A stretch of DNA of 64,000 bases. Origin: Rhynchopus sp. YZ270_cl-10 (Eukaryota; Euglenozoa; Diplonemea; Diplonemida; Diplonemidae). Both the position numbers and the translations under genes were made by a program. Below are positions 44,374 to 54,724 of this stretch, in pieces. The notes beneath the pieces are model-generated. The model made no database searches, was not told the DNA's origin, and saw nothing but the letters and a program-made list of their open reading frames with translations. Within the stretch, counting starts at the first letter, position 1. Every line of letters begins with the position of its first letter. The DNA lies in assembly GCA_964035575.1 (NCBI GenBank), contig OZ037870.1, forward strand, positions 620,001 through 684,000, in the 5' to 3' direction.

Positions 44374-45288
44374 ATGCTTGCAAATCCAAGCGAGGTTTTG
44401 CGGATACACAATGAAAGCAAGGAGTCGCAACTCCGCGCATTTCAGGCCAACACTACTGCACAACGGGCAGCACAGTCTGTGCAGGAATCAGAAGAGCGTG
44501 TGAAGATGCTGATGGTCCGCCTGGAGGGCGCTATTGAAGATGAGTCTGCAGTAGCTGCAAAGCACGACCGCACGCAGCGGAGAAGCACCCAAGCCGCTTT
44601 GGAGCTGGAAACCCACCAAACCCGCCTCTGCGAGCAAAAAGAGACGGCGACCCTTGCAGTCATCGACTTCAAGGTCTCAGAGCAGCGACACAACGAAAGC
44701 AAGATAGACGTCTCCCACATTGACGAAGCTGTCGCGCAGAAGAAGCGAGAGTTGGATGCATTAGTTTTCAAGCAGACGGAGATCCACCATCACCACAGTT
44801 TAATAGAAATGCAGCATGCGCACTGCAAAGAGGCAGCTGAGACGGCGACAGTGCAATACGCAGAGACACAACGGATAGTTAAAGAGAGCAAAGCTGAGCT
44901 GAGTGAAGCGGTAGTAAAAGAAGAAGATACTGCAAGGCAACACCGTGTTGTCTTGGAAGAACTCCGAGACAGCAAGGAGCAGCTGGCGGCGTGCAAACGT
45001 GATACTGCTTCAGCAGCGCTAAAGGAAACGCAGCTCACAAAGCTTGCTGTCGAAGCGGAGAAAGTTTCTGGGCATGTGGCCGCAGCACTTCATGCAGTGA
45101 CAGAAGGCGCACCCCCCTCCCCACAACAGCAGGCAGCCCAGCAAGCGCACCATGCCCTCGAAACCCTCTACCTCCGTAGAACAGTGGAGCTGCTCCGCCC
45201 GCACTCTGCACCGCCTAACACGCCCCTGGTGCTGGATATGAGCCCTCTCAGAACTATCACCTCGCCAATCAGAATAGCACCCTCATAA
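44374..45288 (+). CDS. Coiled-coil hypothetical protein, 304 residues
   Basis: A single-exon protein, helical and charged from about residue 10 to 245 with continuous heptad-like pattern and frequent Glu, Gln, Ala and Lys, plus an unusual HHHH at about 138-141. The C-terminus is Pro/Ser-rich (SAPPNTPLVLDMSPLRTITS), with SP and TP sites typical of cell-cycle kinase targets. The start follows a CT-rich tract ending CCACAG at 44350-44355. It lies 210 bp after the eL20 stop and 500 bp before the kinesin start, all on one strand. Possibly a flagellar or basal-body component by context. Family not recognised. Confidence 0.75.
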   Translation: MLANPSEVLRIHNESKESQLRAFQANTTAQRAAQSVQESEERVKMLMVRLEGAIEDESAVAAKHDRTQRRSTQAALELETHQTRLCEQKETATLAVIDFKVSEQRHNESKIDVSHIDEAVAQKKRELDALVFKQTEIHHHHSLIEMQHAHCKEAAETATVQYAETQRIVKESKAELSEAVVKEEDTARQHRVVLEELRDSKEQLAACKRDTASAALKETQLTKLAVEAEKVSGHVAAALHAVTEGAPPSPQQQAAQQAHHALETLYLRRTVELLRPHSAPPNTPLVLDMSPLRTITSPIRIAPS

Positions 45289-45789
45289 TAATGGGGGCTG
45301 ACTCAGAGGGGTGAATTTGGTGATGGACGTCTTCAATGCAACCCGGTGAGTGAGAGGGGGTTAATGTATTGTGCAGAATGGGGGAATGTGTGTATTCTCA
45401 ATAGCCAGCTCTGTGATAGAAGTGACAAAAAAAAAAGTTTCAAGTCCCAGTATTCATCTGAAGTGGTGCAACAAAATGGAGAAGTGCATTTATCTTTCCT
45501 AGTATTTTTCTTTTTGTGTTAGCTGGACAAAACTCCATCTTTCGATTTGAAAATAATATCTTAATCTCTTTGTGATGTGTCTTCATCTACCTTTATTCAG
45601 AGGCATTTTGCACTTTGAACTTTTTTCCCCAATGTTCTCCCCCAAACAATGTATTGTAGAACAAAAAGAGAGTATTTTTTTGTTCACTATCTTCTTCCAA
45701 TTCTAACAAAAACCTACAGGAAAAAGAAAAAAAAGCGCGTCACCCGCGCAGCGAAGAAACACTAAAGGGGGAAAAGGGAGAACGAAACC
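45289..45789. other. Spacer before the kinesin gene
   Basis: No gene. It contains 45531-45566, a segment shared with the spacer before the HNH gene, and a probable trans-splice acceptor AG at 45718-45719, leaving a leader of 70 nt. Confidence 0.6.
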
Positions 45790-48534
45790 ATGTCGCGTTC
45801 ACCTAAAGGCCGCGTCAAGAGTTTGACGAACAATGTGCGGGTCATGGTTCGGGTACGTCCGTTTAATACGCGTGAGATTGAGATCAGCAAGGACAAGAAC
45901 GAAGAGTTGAAGTGTGTTGTGGAGATGAACGACAAGGTGGTGAGTGTGCTTGACGAGAACGATGGGTTTTCTTCGCCGAAGCCGGGGCTCGAGTTTGAGT
46001 ATGACTACTGCTTTTGGTCCCTACCGGAGGAAACCTGCGAGTTTTTCCCTATGTCCCTGAACGGCTTTGCCCGCCAGGAAGACGTCTACGAAGTCTCGGG
46101 GAAGGACGCCTTAGAGAACGCCTGGGAGTCCTACAACACATGCATCTTCGCATACGGCCAGACAGGCTCCGGTAAGTCTTACTCCATGCTTGGAACCACC
46201 TCCGGAGACCACATGGGTATCTCCCCCCGTATCGTCGAAAACCTCTTCGCCCGCATCGACCAAGACAAAAAGGACAAACCCAAAACAAACTACAAAGTAG
46301 AGGTGACCTTCTTAGAGATCTACAACGAGCAGGTCCGCGATCTGTTTGCAAAGAATAAGAACAGCGATTATGCGGCAGTGAAGATCAGACAGCATCCTCT
46401 TTATGGTGTGCAGGTGCAGGGGTTGGAGGCGAAGAATGTGACAACTTCGGACATATGCAAGATGGAGATGGAGCACGGTATTGGCCAGCGTGCGACGGCG
46501 TGTACTAAGATGAACTCTACTTCGTCCAGATCCCACGCGATCTTCCAGATTCACGTTTACACTACACAGGCGGACTCAAAACAGCGTGGACACGCTACCA
46601 TCAACCTGGTGGATCTTGCTGGATCCGAACGTATCGGAAAAACCGGTGCAGCAGGCCAGACTGCAGAGGAAGGTAAATCTATCAACTTATCGCTTTCGAC
46701 ACTCCGAAAGGTTATTGACACTCTGATCGACAATGCAAAGGGTGCCAAGAAGATGCCGCCATACAGAGAGTCGATGTTGACCTGGGTCCTCAAGGACTCC
46801 TTGGGAGGTAACAGTAAAACGATGATGATCTGCACGATTTCGCCTCATCACGACAATATGGAGGATACCATCAGTACGTTGCGTTATGGTCTGAAGGCGA
46901 AGGCGATTGTTTGCAAGGCAATTAAGCAGGAGGTTCTTGTTGAGAAGCAAGCAGCGGAGATGCGTAACAAAATCGCAGAGTTAGAACAAATGCTTGCAGA
47001 CGCTGCATCCAACGGTGGTGGTGTGTCAACAGAAGAGGCTGAAGAGTTGAAGGAGCAACTTGAACTAGAACGCGAGGAGTTCGGCAAGGTGCAGGAAGAC
47101 ATGAAACAAATGAAGGAAACGGAGGCTGAGTTGCGTCTTGAGGTTGTCAGCGCAAAGAAAAACAAATTTGCTTCCGCCTTCCGTTCTGCCTTTGTTCTCG
47201 AAAAGGAAAAGCAAAACATCAAACAACTCGAAGCCGAGAAAATCCAATTTCACCAAGAGGCTGCACGCCTTGAGGAGGAGCTCGCACAAAGCCGCCTTCA
47301 CCACGAAGAAAACAAATTGGAGCTTGTTACTCAGATGCAGAATGTTGAGAATGCAACTCAAGCGATGAAAGACAAAGAGGAGGCATTGGTAGAACGGAAC
47401 ATTGAGCTGGAGCTGGAGAGGGAGGAGAACAAGAAGATAAAGAGTCAGAGCGATGATGCGATTAACGTCATTTGCAGGGAGCTTGGTATTACGAGAGGGG
47501 AGTTGGATGGGGGGAATGCGGCAGCGGGGATTTCTGCTGTGGCACAGCAGATGGCGGACCGCGTGTCGGGGCTGGAGAAGGAAGCGCAGGAGGAGAAACG
47601 GAAGACAGCAGCCTGCGAGGAAGAGCTCCGCCGTATGCGCACCACCTCAGACGACACTTCGGATATGGCAAAGCGGCAGATCGCCAATCTCGAAATGATG
47701 CTACAACGTGAACGCCAAAAGAGCACCGATGCGCTCGACACACTAAAAGAAGTGCGCGACTCCGCTAAACGCAACGAAGAGCTTCTCACAGAAGAAGTCC
47801 AGCGTCTCCGTGAGCGCAGCAACGACGACCATCAAGTACTAAAATCGCAGTTAGAATATGAACGCAAGGAGTACAGACAAAAGGGGGAGGAGCAGCAGCA
47901 TCTCATTAGCATTGCGAACAGTGAGTTGGATGAGCTCAGGAAGTTGGTCAAACAGTTGCAGGCAGAGTTGTATATGGCGCAGGACACCATTGAGGATCTC
48001 AAGCACCGTAAGGATCATTACAAAAAGCAGTGCATTTTGTTGCGTGAAATGCATGAGGCTGACACCAAGATCATCAAATCGCTTGGCAGCGAGCGTTGCA
48101 TCTCCGGCGACGTCGTTGCAGCCGCCGTCAAAATGGGGGGTGGCGAGCTGGGGGAAAAATCGCGCGCCCTGCAGCCAATCCTCGAAGACAAAATGGATAC
48201 TATGACGAAGCTCAGCGGTGCCCTCGGGCATTACCAGGATGCGGCTGTGGAGTGGATGTCTAGCCCCAATGTGGTAGGCGGAGGAACCCGCATGCGCCGT
48301 GAAGAACGCGCCAAAGAAAAGCTCACTGTATGGCTCCAAGACCAGCCCACACCATCGCCACGTCGTTCCACCTCCCGTTCAGGCTCTCGTACCAAGAAAA
48401 CTGGTGCAGCAGGCACGAACGGCAACCCTGCCATGGCAACCTACCAGTCCTGGCAGGGCTCTCCATTTGGTGTCCGTTCGGCCTCCCCAGAACCAGGCTA
48501 CCCAAGAGACGGGAGTCCAGGTTCTTTGTATTAA
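45790..48534 (+). CDS. Kinesin-3-like motor protein
   Basis: A 914-residue single-exon protein. The motor domain is N-terminal, residues 12-378: P-loop GQTGSGKS at 123-130, switch I NSTSSRSHA at 242-250, switch II DLAGSE at 275-280 and YRESMLTWVLKDSLGGNSKT at 325-343. The YDYCFWS and QEDVYEVSGKDAL segments and the TWVLKDSLGGNS string are typical of kinesin-3, plus-end directed motors that often work in intraflagellar or vesicle transport. From about 385 to 790 the protein is coiled coil with long Glu/Lys/Gln helices. The C-terminus is Ser/Arg/Pro-rich and disordered. I see no FHA or PH domain, so it is shorter than most animal kinesin-3s. All nucleotide-binding residues are present. Family call is strong; cargo unknown. 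Confidence 0.93.
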   Translation: MSRSPKGRVKSLTNNVRVMVRVRPFNTREIEISKDKNEELKCVVEMNDKVVSVLDENDGFSSPKPGLEFEYDYCFWSLPEETCEFFPMSLNGFARQEDVYEVSGKDALENAWESYNTCIFAYGQTGSGKSYSMLGTTSGDHMGISPRIVENLFARIDQDKKDKPKTNYKVEVTFLEIYNEQVRDLFAKNKNSDYAAVKIRQHPLYGVQVQGLEAKNVTTSDICKMEMEHGIGQRATACTKMNSTSSRSHAIFQIHVYTTQADSKQRGHATINLVDLAGSERIGKTGAAGQTAEEGKSINLSLSTLRKVIDTLIDNAKGAKKMPPYRESMLTWVLKDSLGGNSKTMMICTISPHHDNMEDTISTLRYGLKAKAIVCKAIKQEVLVEKQAAEMRNKIAELEQMLADAASNGGGVSTEEAEELKEQLELEREEFGKVQEDMKQMKETEAELRLEVVSAKKNKFASAFRSAFVLEKEKQNIKQLEAEKIQFHQEAARLEEELAQSRLHHEENKLELVTQMQNVENATQAMKDKEEALVERNIELELEREENKKIKSQSDDAINVICRELGITRGELDGGNAAAGISAVAQQMADRVSGLEKEAQEEKRKTAACEEELRRMRTTSDDTSDMAKRQIANLEMMLQRERQKSTDALDTLKEVRDSAKRNEELLTEEVQRLRERSNDDHQVLKSQLEYERKEYRQKGEEQQHLISIANSELDELRKLVKQLQAELYMAQDTIEDLKHRKDHYKKQCILLREMHEADTKIIKSLGSERCISGDVVAAAVKMGGGELGEKSRALQPILEDKMDTMTKLSGALGHYQDAAVEWMSSPNVVGGGTRMRREERAKEKLTVWLQDQPTPSPRRSTSRSGSRTKKTGAAGTNGNPAMATYQSWQGSPFGVRSASPEPGYPRDGSPGSLY

Positions 48535-48745
48535 GGGAAGGGTGTTGTGTCGAGGGGTAGTGAGACAATGGGGGAGGGTGGGGTGGGGTGGTGGGGTGGG
48601 TCTTAAAGAAAGCCCCCTGATGTTGAGGTAGAGGAGGGGAAAATTTTTTTCTATGTGTGTGCAAAAAAAGGTCTGCATCGTTTAAAACCTATCTCGGAAA
48701 AGTGATTGTCGACAAAAAAAAAAAGTATGTTTTTTTAATTGGTAA

Positions 48746-48775
48746 GGAAGACTAAGCACGATGCTCAGGATTATT
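48746..48775 (+). repeat. Hairpin family A, short diverged copy
   Basis: Has GGAAGACTAAGC, loop ACGAT, then GCTCAGGATTATT; the outer stem is lost. Confidence 0.45.
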
Positions 48776-48860
48776 TTTACCAATCCTTTTTCCCTCTCTT
48801 TTTCAAGATGTATGTGCACGGTTCAGAAAAGTACCCCAAAAGTAAAGTACTTTCCCGAAC

Positions 48861-48888
48861 GTGATGTGCATGAAAAGCATATTCGTCT
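48861..48888 (+). repeat. Hairpin variant A2 copy
   Basis: Arms ATGTGC and GCATAT around loop ATGAAAA, with GTGA before and TTCGTC after. The arms pair with one G-T wobble. Confidence 0.55.
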
Positions 48889-49378
48889 AGTTTGCTTTTT
48901 TTTCTTTTTCCAATTATGTTTGGAGCTCGGTATACACAACAAGGGGGTGCTGTGGGGTGTGTTGTTCTTTAGGCAATTGGGATTTAAAAAAAAGCTTTAT
49001 TTTTAACGCTGTGATAGAAGAAAAGAAATGGTTTCTTCTCTACAGTCTTGCCTTTAGCATAACCCTCCCCCCCACCCCTTTATTTTAAAATCTTGTACCC
49101 TGTACCTCGGGTACATTTCGTCTCTCCAAGATTTCTTTTAACACTGTGAACGCTTCGCTGCACTTTTCATCTTTTCCTTTTTTCTTTTTTTTTTTGTACG
49201 ATCCACCATTGGTGTTTTTTCTCCCCCTTGATGCAATGGTCCAGTGAAAATCCATTTATCACATGACAATTTTTTAAAATGTGTTTTTTGGCACCTTTTT
49301 TTAGTTTTGTACGGGGATGGGGGTAGTGAGTAGTGAGTTTTTATTTCAAAGTATTTTTTTGATTCGATTTTAATGTAA

Positions 49379-49417
49379 GGTGACTATGCACGAGAGGCTT
49401 AGGATCATCTTATAAAC
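49379..49417 (+). repeat. Hairpin family A, reference copy
   Basis: Shows the family layout clearly: GGTGA, arm CTATGC, loop ACGAGAG, arm GCTTAG, two bases, TCATC, then TTATAAAC and a run of T and C. GGTGA can pair with TCATC as an outer stem and the two arms pair as an inner stem, giving about 11 base pairs. The consensus arm elsewhere is CTAAGC, which pairs perfectly with GCTTAG. Confidence 0.8.
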
Positions 49418-49592
49418 TTTTCTTTTTTTTTTGTTGAGAAGTGTGTCACACAGTGCGCCGGCCTCCATCTAAGGTGTTCTGTCACGACCCCTGTATTTCA
49501 AGTCAAACTTCATTCGATTGATTTCCACGAAGACAACTAAATTTGTATGTGTCCCCGCCCTATTACCCTCCTGTGCGCCCGACATACCCTAG

Positions 49593-49660
49593 GTGACCAG
49601 GTACCTGGTCACTGTGACCAGGTACACCTGTCATATTACCTGGTCAGATGACCAGGTATC
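49593..49660. repeat. Cluster of CCAGGTACC/TGGTCA palindromes
   Basis: A perfect 20-bp palindrome (GTGACCAGGTACCTGGTCAC) at 49593-49612, followed by more copies of GACCAGGTA and TACCTGGTC in alternating orientation. Confidence 0.7.
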
Positions 49661-49805
49661 ATATGGCATGCACGGTTTAACACTGCAGAATACGCTTTCC
49701 CCCCCCCCCCCCCCCGCGTTTCGCCCAAAATCTGCCTTTTGTTCACCAACTCATCTCTTTTCCTCACCCCAAAATGTGGTTCGGATGAACGGCCACATTG
49801 TTTTA

Positions 49806-49840
49806 GGTTACTAAGCATGGAAGGCTTTGAATCACCTTCA
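49806..49840 (+). repeat. Hairpin family A, diverged copy
   Basis: Has GGTTACTAAGC, loop ATGGAAG, then GCTTTGAATCACCTTCATC. Confidence 0.5.
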
Positions 49841-50235
49841 TCAACATTTCTATTTTAATTTTTGCTTTGTTTTGTTTTTTTCCCATTGTGAACACTGCAC
49901 ACATAACAGTCAAAATACATACATCACAGTGTCAAACTTTCGCGTTCCCTCCCGCTAAAAAAGCAACTCTCGGCTGTTTTATTTTGGGGAAAGAAGGTGA
50001 GGCATTAAAAGAGGCGCTAACGCCCCATATTTTATAGGCACAAAGACATTCCTGCACCTAAAGGAATTTGCCGCATAATTGATTTTTAAAAAATCGAAAC
50101 CTTAGTGATTCCTCCCCCAACTTCAAAATCTTTCAAAAAAAATTCTCTGTTTTTGTTTTTTGGGGTTATTTTTTGAGAAGTCGTGCCCTCCTCCACCTAC
50201 CTGATTTCTGCGTAACTGTCGTCTCGCCTGTCATT

Positions 50236-50303
50236 TGTGCTTTTATCCGGATGGCTGGCATCGTGGGTCAGTCGGAGGTGCCTGCATCAATAACTACAGT
50301 TTG
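50236..50303 (+). repeat. Family D motif
   Basis: TGTGCTTTTATCCGGATGGC through CAGTCGGAGGTGCCTGCATC to a T-rich end; about 90 percent like the copy at 52647 by eye. Confidence 0.65.
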
Positions 50304-50735
50304 TTTCATAATTATGGATGCGTACTTTTTCTTGAAGATATTTGCGTGTACGATGCGAGGACGTTGGTCTTCAAATAATCTGTTGATTGTAAGGTGTTTT
50401 GTGCGATGCACATATTTTACCGCTAAAAAATGGCCGTTACACTGATGAAAATGCTATTATTTTTTTTTTCTTGGCCAAAAGTGCAGGCATTTTGCTAACC
50501 ATCGTTCCATCGTTCCCTGTTTTTGGCGTTTTTTTTTTTTTTTTTTTTTTCATCGTTCCATCGTTCCCCCTAGGAAAAAGGTGGCATCATTCCATCGTTC
50601 CATGGACTGTACTGTGGGGTGTGTCACAGATGCAGAGACCCTGGGCTCAAGGGCTCATCGTGGGAGACCAGAACGCGACTCAATTGGTCAAACGCCGAAG
50701 GAAAAGGAAGCATGCAGCGTGGCGAAAGAATAAAA

Positions 50736-51080
50736 GTAGCGTACCGTGCGCCTGCGGCGCAGCTTGCAGCCCACCCTTCCCATGACATAGTTTGGCTGTA
50801 AAAGTGTGCAATTTTAAGCGCATTATTTTTGAAATGTTGTGTACCGTGGCTTCGCCAGGAACTGGATGCCATGACCGCCGCTTCTTTTATAGATGTACTG
50901 AGGTTATTGATAAGAGGCTGACACCCACTACGGCTTGTGGTTCACCCTCCCCACCTGCCTTTCACGATTTTGTGCATCAGAGGGGAGAAAGAGCCTCATC
51001 TTCTTGTACTGACAGGGAGTCGCGCGCGCGAAGCGCGCGCAGCGACCGCTTTTGCGGGGGGAAAGCTCGGGACCCCTTTT
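50736..51080. repeat. Family C repeat, inverted orientation
   Basis: Reverse complement of 61961-62427 over nearly its whole length, with the GC-rich hairpin (GCGAAGC at 51028-51034). Just upstream (50495-50610) are short tandem copies of the 8-mer CATCGTTC. Confidence 0.65.
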
Positions 51081-51776
51081 GCCCTCTTTTTTTTTTTTTT
51101 TTTCCATCGTTCCCCCCATTTAGGAACCCGGCCGAGTTAGCATAATGCCTGGCAAAAGTGGTTGGGGCTCAGTTTTGCCCATTTAGGTGAAGCGTTTTTG
51201 AAAGGGGGTCTGCGTCTTGCAGAGCTTGGTGGAATTGCTATTTGTGACAAAGAAAACAAACAGTACCCCTAATAGAAGAAAAGCTCGAAATGTGTTGATC
51301 TTTCTTTGTGGCAGAGGGTGTTTGTTTGATTGTTTTTTTTTTTTTTTTTGCAAATTGGGTTGAACTGGATTAGTATTCCTTCGAGTCAAAGAAAGTATTG
51401 TGACGTTTGGAAAAAAACACCTATCCAGAGCGAGGGTGAAAAAGCGAAATATGAACCTAGACAAAATATAACGACAAAGTATTCATCTCCAGGATGTCTA
51501 CTACAGATACTGGCCACAAAAGTTTTTAAAATAGCGAAAAAAAAAAAAACCATGGTACCGAAAAGATCTTTTACCACGGGCTCAAATCCTCTACGTATTC
51601 TTGCTCAAGATCTTGACGATTTGTGTTGTTTTTCTCTTCTTCAAGATCTTTTCTGTACCAAAACAAAAAGAACATTTTTCGCGGGTTTTCCCGCAATTTA
51701 TAGAACCCTCCCTCTGGCTATCTTTACCATACACAATTTAGTTTCACTTGTCTCTTTTTATTTGAAGGTGATTAGG

Positions 51777-51804
51777 CTTGAGAGGCTTGGACTCATATGA
51801 CAAC
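51777..51804 (+). repeat. Hairpin family A, diverged copy
   Basis: Has GGTGATTAGGC, TTGAGAG, GCTTGGACTCATATGACAAC. Confidence 0.5.
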
Positions 51805-52152
51805 CCTTCTTTTTGGTTCACAGAAGTGCTGTTTAAGAGTCTGACACCCTGATTTTTCCTGGAATTTTGGAGGTATTTTAAACCAAATTTTCAGGCAAAA
51901 TCAGGTGGAGTCCGTCTTGGAGGTGTTTTTTCTTCTTTATATTTTCGTTTTTTTTTTTGCTTTTGATCAGTACCACCGGTTATGCTTTTGTATTTTTTTT
52001 TCTTCTCGAGTTTTGTTGTTGAAACAGAGCCTATAAAATAGTTCAAATCAGTGGCTGATTCTTGATGAAGTCCCACATTCCGCAGTTGTATCCCCAACAA
52101 CGGGAATTCTGCGGTTTTTTTTCGCACCTTCAACTTCGCCCTTTATCTTCAC

Positions 52153-52182
52153 GGTGAGCATGAGAGGCTTAGCATCATCTGA
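52153..52182 (+). repeat. Hairpin family A, shortened copy
   Basis: Has GGTGAGC, ATGAGAG, GCTTAGCATCATCTGACA; six bases of the 5' arm are missing. Confidence 0.5.
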
Positions 52183-52579
52183 CAATATTTTCTGTACATA
52201 AAGCATTTAGTAGCCGAAAAAAGGAAAGACCTACCAACTAGTTTAACATACAGCTCGGTTTTACGACAACTTTCGTGGAAAAAGGGGTTTTTTTCAATAC
52301 AAACTCCTTGATTTGTCTTTTTTTCCCATTGAAAGTGATGATTTGCTTATGTTGTAGACTTTGCATCTTTGGTTGGCTTCAGTCTTCTTTCTTAGTCTAT
52401 TGTGCTTTTTCTATTTTCCCCTCTTTCTCGTTCTCCTCTTTCAAGAAGCGTACGCTATGTCTGCCGTTTTCTATGCGACAAAGCCTGCGTACCGACACTG
52501 CGTTTTTTCGTCTATCCAGTCCGTATCCTAAGACTGAGACTCAAGTTGTCTTGGATATTTAGTTTGGACCATTTTCAAA

Positions 52580-52618
52580 GGTGACCAAACACGAGAGGTT
52601 TAGGATCATCTTATAAAC
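52580..52618 (+). repeat. Hairpin family A copy with paired stem change
   Basis: Arms are CCAAAC and GTTTAG around an unchanged ACGAGAG loop, so a G-C pair of the consensus has become A-T. The tail GATCATCTTATAAAC is intact. Confidence 0.75.
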
Positions 52619-52646
52619 GTTTCTTTGTTGTAGGCCGTAGGGTATT

Positions 52647-52715
52647 TGTGATGTCATCCGGATGGCTGGCATCGTGGGTCAGTCGGAGGTGCCTGCATCA
52701 ACAACCACAGTTTCT
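52647..52715 (+). repeat. Family D motif
   Basis: GTGATGTCATCCGGATGGCT through GTGCCTGCATCAACAACCAC, then AGTTTCTTTT. It lies 30 nt after a family A hairpin, and another hairpin follows at 52776. Confidence 0.65.
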
Positions 52716-52775
52716 TTTGATATGGACCAACCGTTTTTAGGACTTCTCTCACCGGGTTGTCAACAATATTTTGAA

Positions 52776-52811
52776 GGTGACTGTTGAGAGATTTGGGTTC
52801 ATCTTTCAAAC
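52776..52811 (+). repeat. Hairpin family A, diverged copy
   Basis: Has GGTGACTGT, TGAGAG, ATTTGGGTTCATCTTTCAAAC. Confidence 0.5.
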
Positions 52812-53410
52812 GTTTCCCCCCTCGTCTTTTTGGACGATGTTGTATGCGTGAGTCTTGTGCATCTTTCATAATTTCGGTGATGATTGTTTATTATATTTCT
52901 TTCCAATGCGAAAATGACCTCTCTCAAGTCATTCTATTTTTTTTTTCTTGAGCCCAAAAAGTACCCCCATTCCCGCCAGTTTCTCCCTAATATCTCCCTT
53001 TGTACTGAGGGGGTTTCAACTGTCCCGTCGCCATTCACTTCACATTGTAGCCGCTTGTATTTTAGCAATTATTTAGTGAGGGATATCCCCACCCATTCCA
53101 AGTTCCCCCTGAACAGACCAACTTACGTTTTGCCGTTTTGTATTGTAAAAAGACTTCGTCACAAAAAAAAAAATTGATGGAGCAAGAGGCAACTAGCGGG
53201 GTGTAATGAAAGAGAAGAAAAAGCAAAAACAAAAAACATTCAAAAAAAAAAAAAACAAAAAAAAAAGCAAAAACAAAAGTACAGATCTTTTATACCAGTA
53301 GGTCTAAAGTGATTGTCGATACAGCAAAAAGCAAGAAGAATGCGTGTGATAGTACATAAACAAAAAATGGTTCCCAACTTTCAACTTCTGAATTATTGTG
53401 GTTGAGGATT

Positions 53411-54205
53411 CTGTGCGGTTCATGATGACTACACATCAAACAAGCATATATCCGACAGCTCTTTTTTGCTGTGTGAAGATGCAACATAGCGTTGGCTCGC
53501 TCTTTCTGAATCACAAACAAGGCACCTGCCTCGACCCTCAGACCCTCTGCAGATGAGCAGACTCTAGGAAATGCTCTCTGCCTCTTGTGGCCTGCAGCAT
53601 GCCGAGTTCCTGCGAGAGACATCCTTTCCCTTTCCCTTTTCCTTTCCTCTTTTCTGAGAGTGATTTTGTTGTTGAGTTTTGGCGCATGATCGACACTTTG
53701 ACGAACGACGTCCCGCAACACTGCAGACTGCAGGACATCTTGACGCCCGCTAATCACGGGAATCATGGAGACACATACGTTCGCCGTCTGAGCCACTCAC
53801 ACAACTCACAACAGAAGACACCTGCAGCCTCAGTCCTCTCTTTTCCCTTCGGATGATGATAGTTTATTTTTTTTCAACACACACAATGGAAATGAAGCTT
53901 CGGCTCACGATATTACTTTAGAGCTCTGACATAATAGTGTGTTTGTTTTGTCAGCAGTGCATCGGCACACCTCTGTTCTTGACCACCGCCGTTTCAACCG
54001 CTTGATGACATCTTCCGTGACTCACAGCGGCGGGGTTGTGTGGGAGAGATTCTGAGAACACTTTCTTTCACCTGAAAACAGCCACATCACAGTGATGCAA
54101 TATAGTTTAATTAACCAACCTAGTCGGGCACCTCGTAACTGTCCGCTGATGACAACTTTTCCTCCATCTGGAGCCTGAGTACGTTTCCTTGAGGAGCACC
54201 GTGTT
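53411..54205 (+). repeat. Repeat family R, full unit 1 (795 bp)
   Basis: A complete unit followed head-to-tail by unit 2 at 54206. It begins CTGTGCGGTTCATGATGACT and ends at GAGGAGCACCGTGTT. The minus strand keeps the shared MAQTANVCVSMIPVISG frame. Confidence 0.8.
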
Positions 54206-54598
54206 CTGTGCGGTTCATGATGACTACACATCAAACAAGCATATATCCGACAGCTCAGCTGTGTGAAGATGCAACCAGCGTTGACCCGCTTTTATCTGAA
54301 TCACAAACAAGGCACCTTGCCTCGACCCTCTGCAGATGAGCAGACTCTAGGAAATGCTCTCTGCCTCTTGTGGCCTGCAGCATGCCGAGTTCCTGCGAGA
54401 GACATCCTTTCCCTTTCCCTTTTCCTTTCCTCTTTTCTGAGAGTAATTTTGTTGTTGTTGAGTTTTTGGCGCATGATCGACACTTTGACGAACGACGTCC
54501 CGCAACACTGCAGACTGCAGGACATCTTGACGCCCGCTAATCACGGGAATCATGGAGACACATACGTTCGCCGTCTGAGCCACTCATACAACTCACAA
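54206..54598 (+). repeat. Repeat family R, truncated unit 2
   Basis: Direct continuation of unit 1 with the same start, cut at CAACTCACAAC. It ends 73 nt before the trans-splice acceptor of the CIA2 gene. Confidence 0.8.
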
Positions 54599-54724
54599 CT
54601 CACAACTCTCACAATACAACCACCACGAGACAACTTAACTCCACCAACCTTTTGCCCATCTTATCCCCACAGAGCCGTTGGAAAAAGGGGGTTGCAGGAT
54701 TGCAAACCTGGCAGTTTTTCCACA

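Larger units (their letters stand above)
48535..54724. other. 6 kb without a recognised gene
   Basis: Contains hairpins of family A and A2, a palindrome cluster at 49593-49660, two family D motifs, an inverted family C copy with 8-bp repeats beside it, and tandem family R units. The open frames in it are homopolymer-rich and unconvincing. Confidence 0.6.

Noticed and set aside
51330-51800. 156-residue + strand frame
   Set aside because: Built from T runs and AAA tracts, contains part of a family A hairpin, and has no recognisable domain or codon bias.
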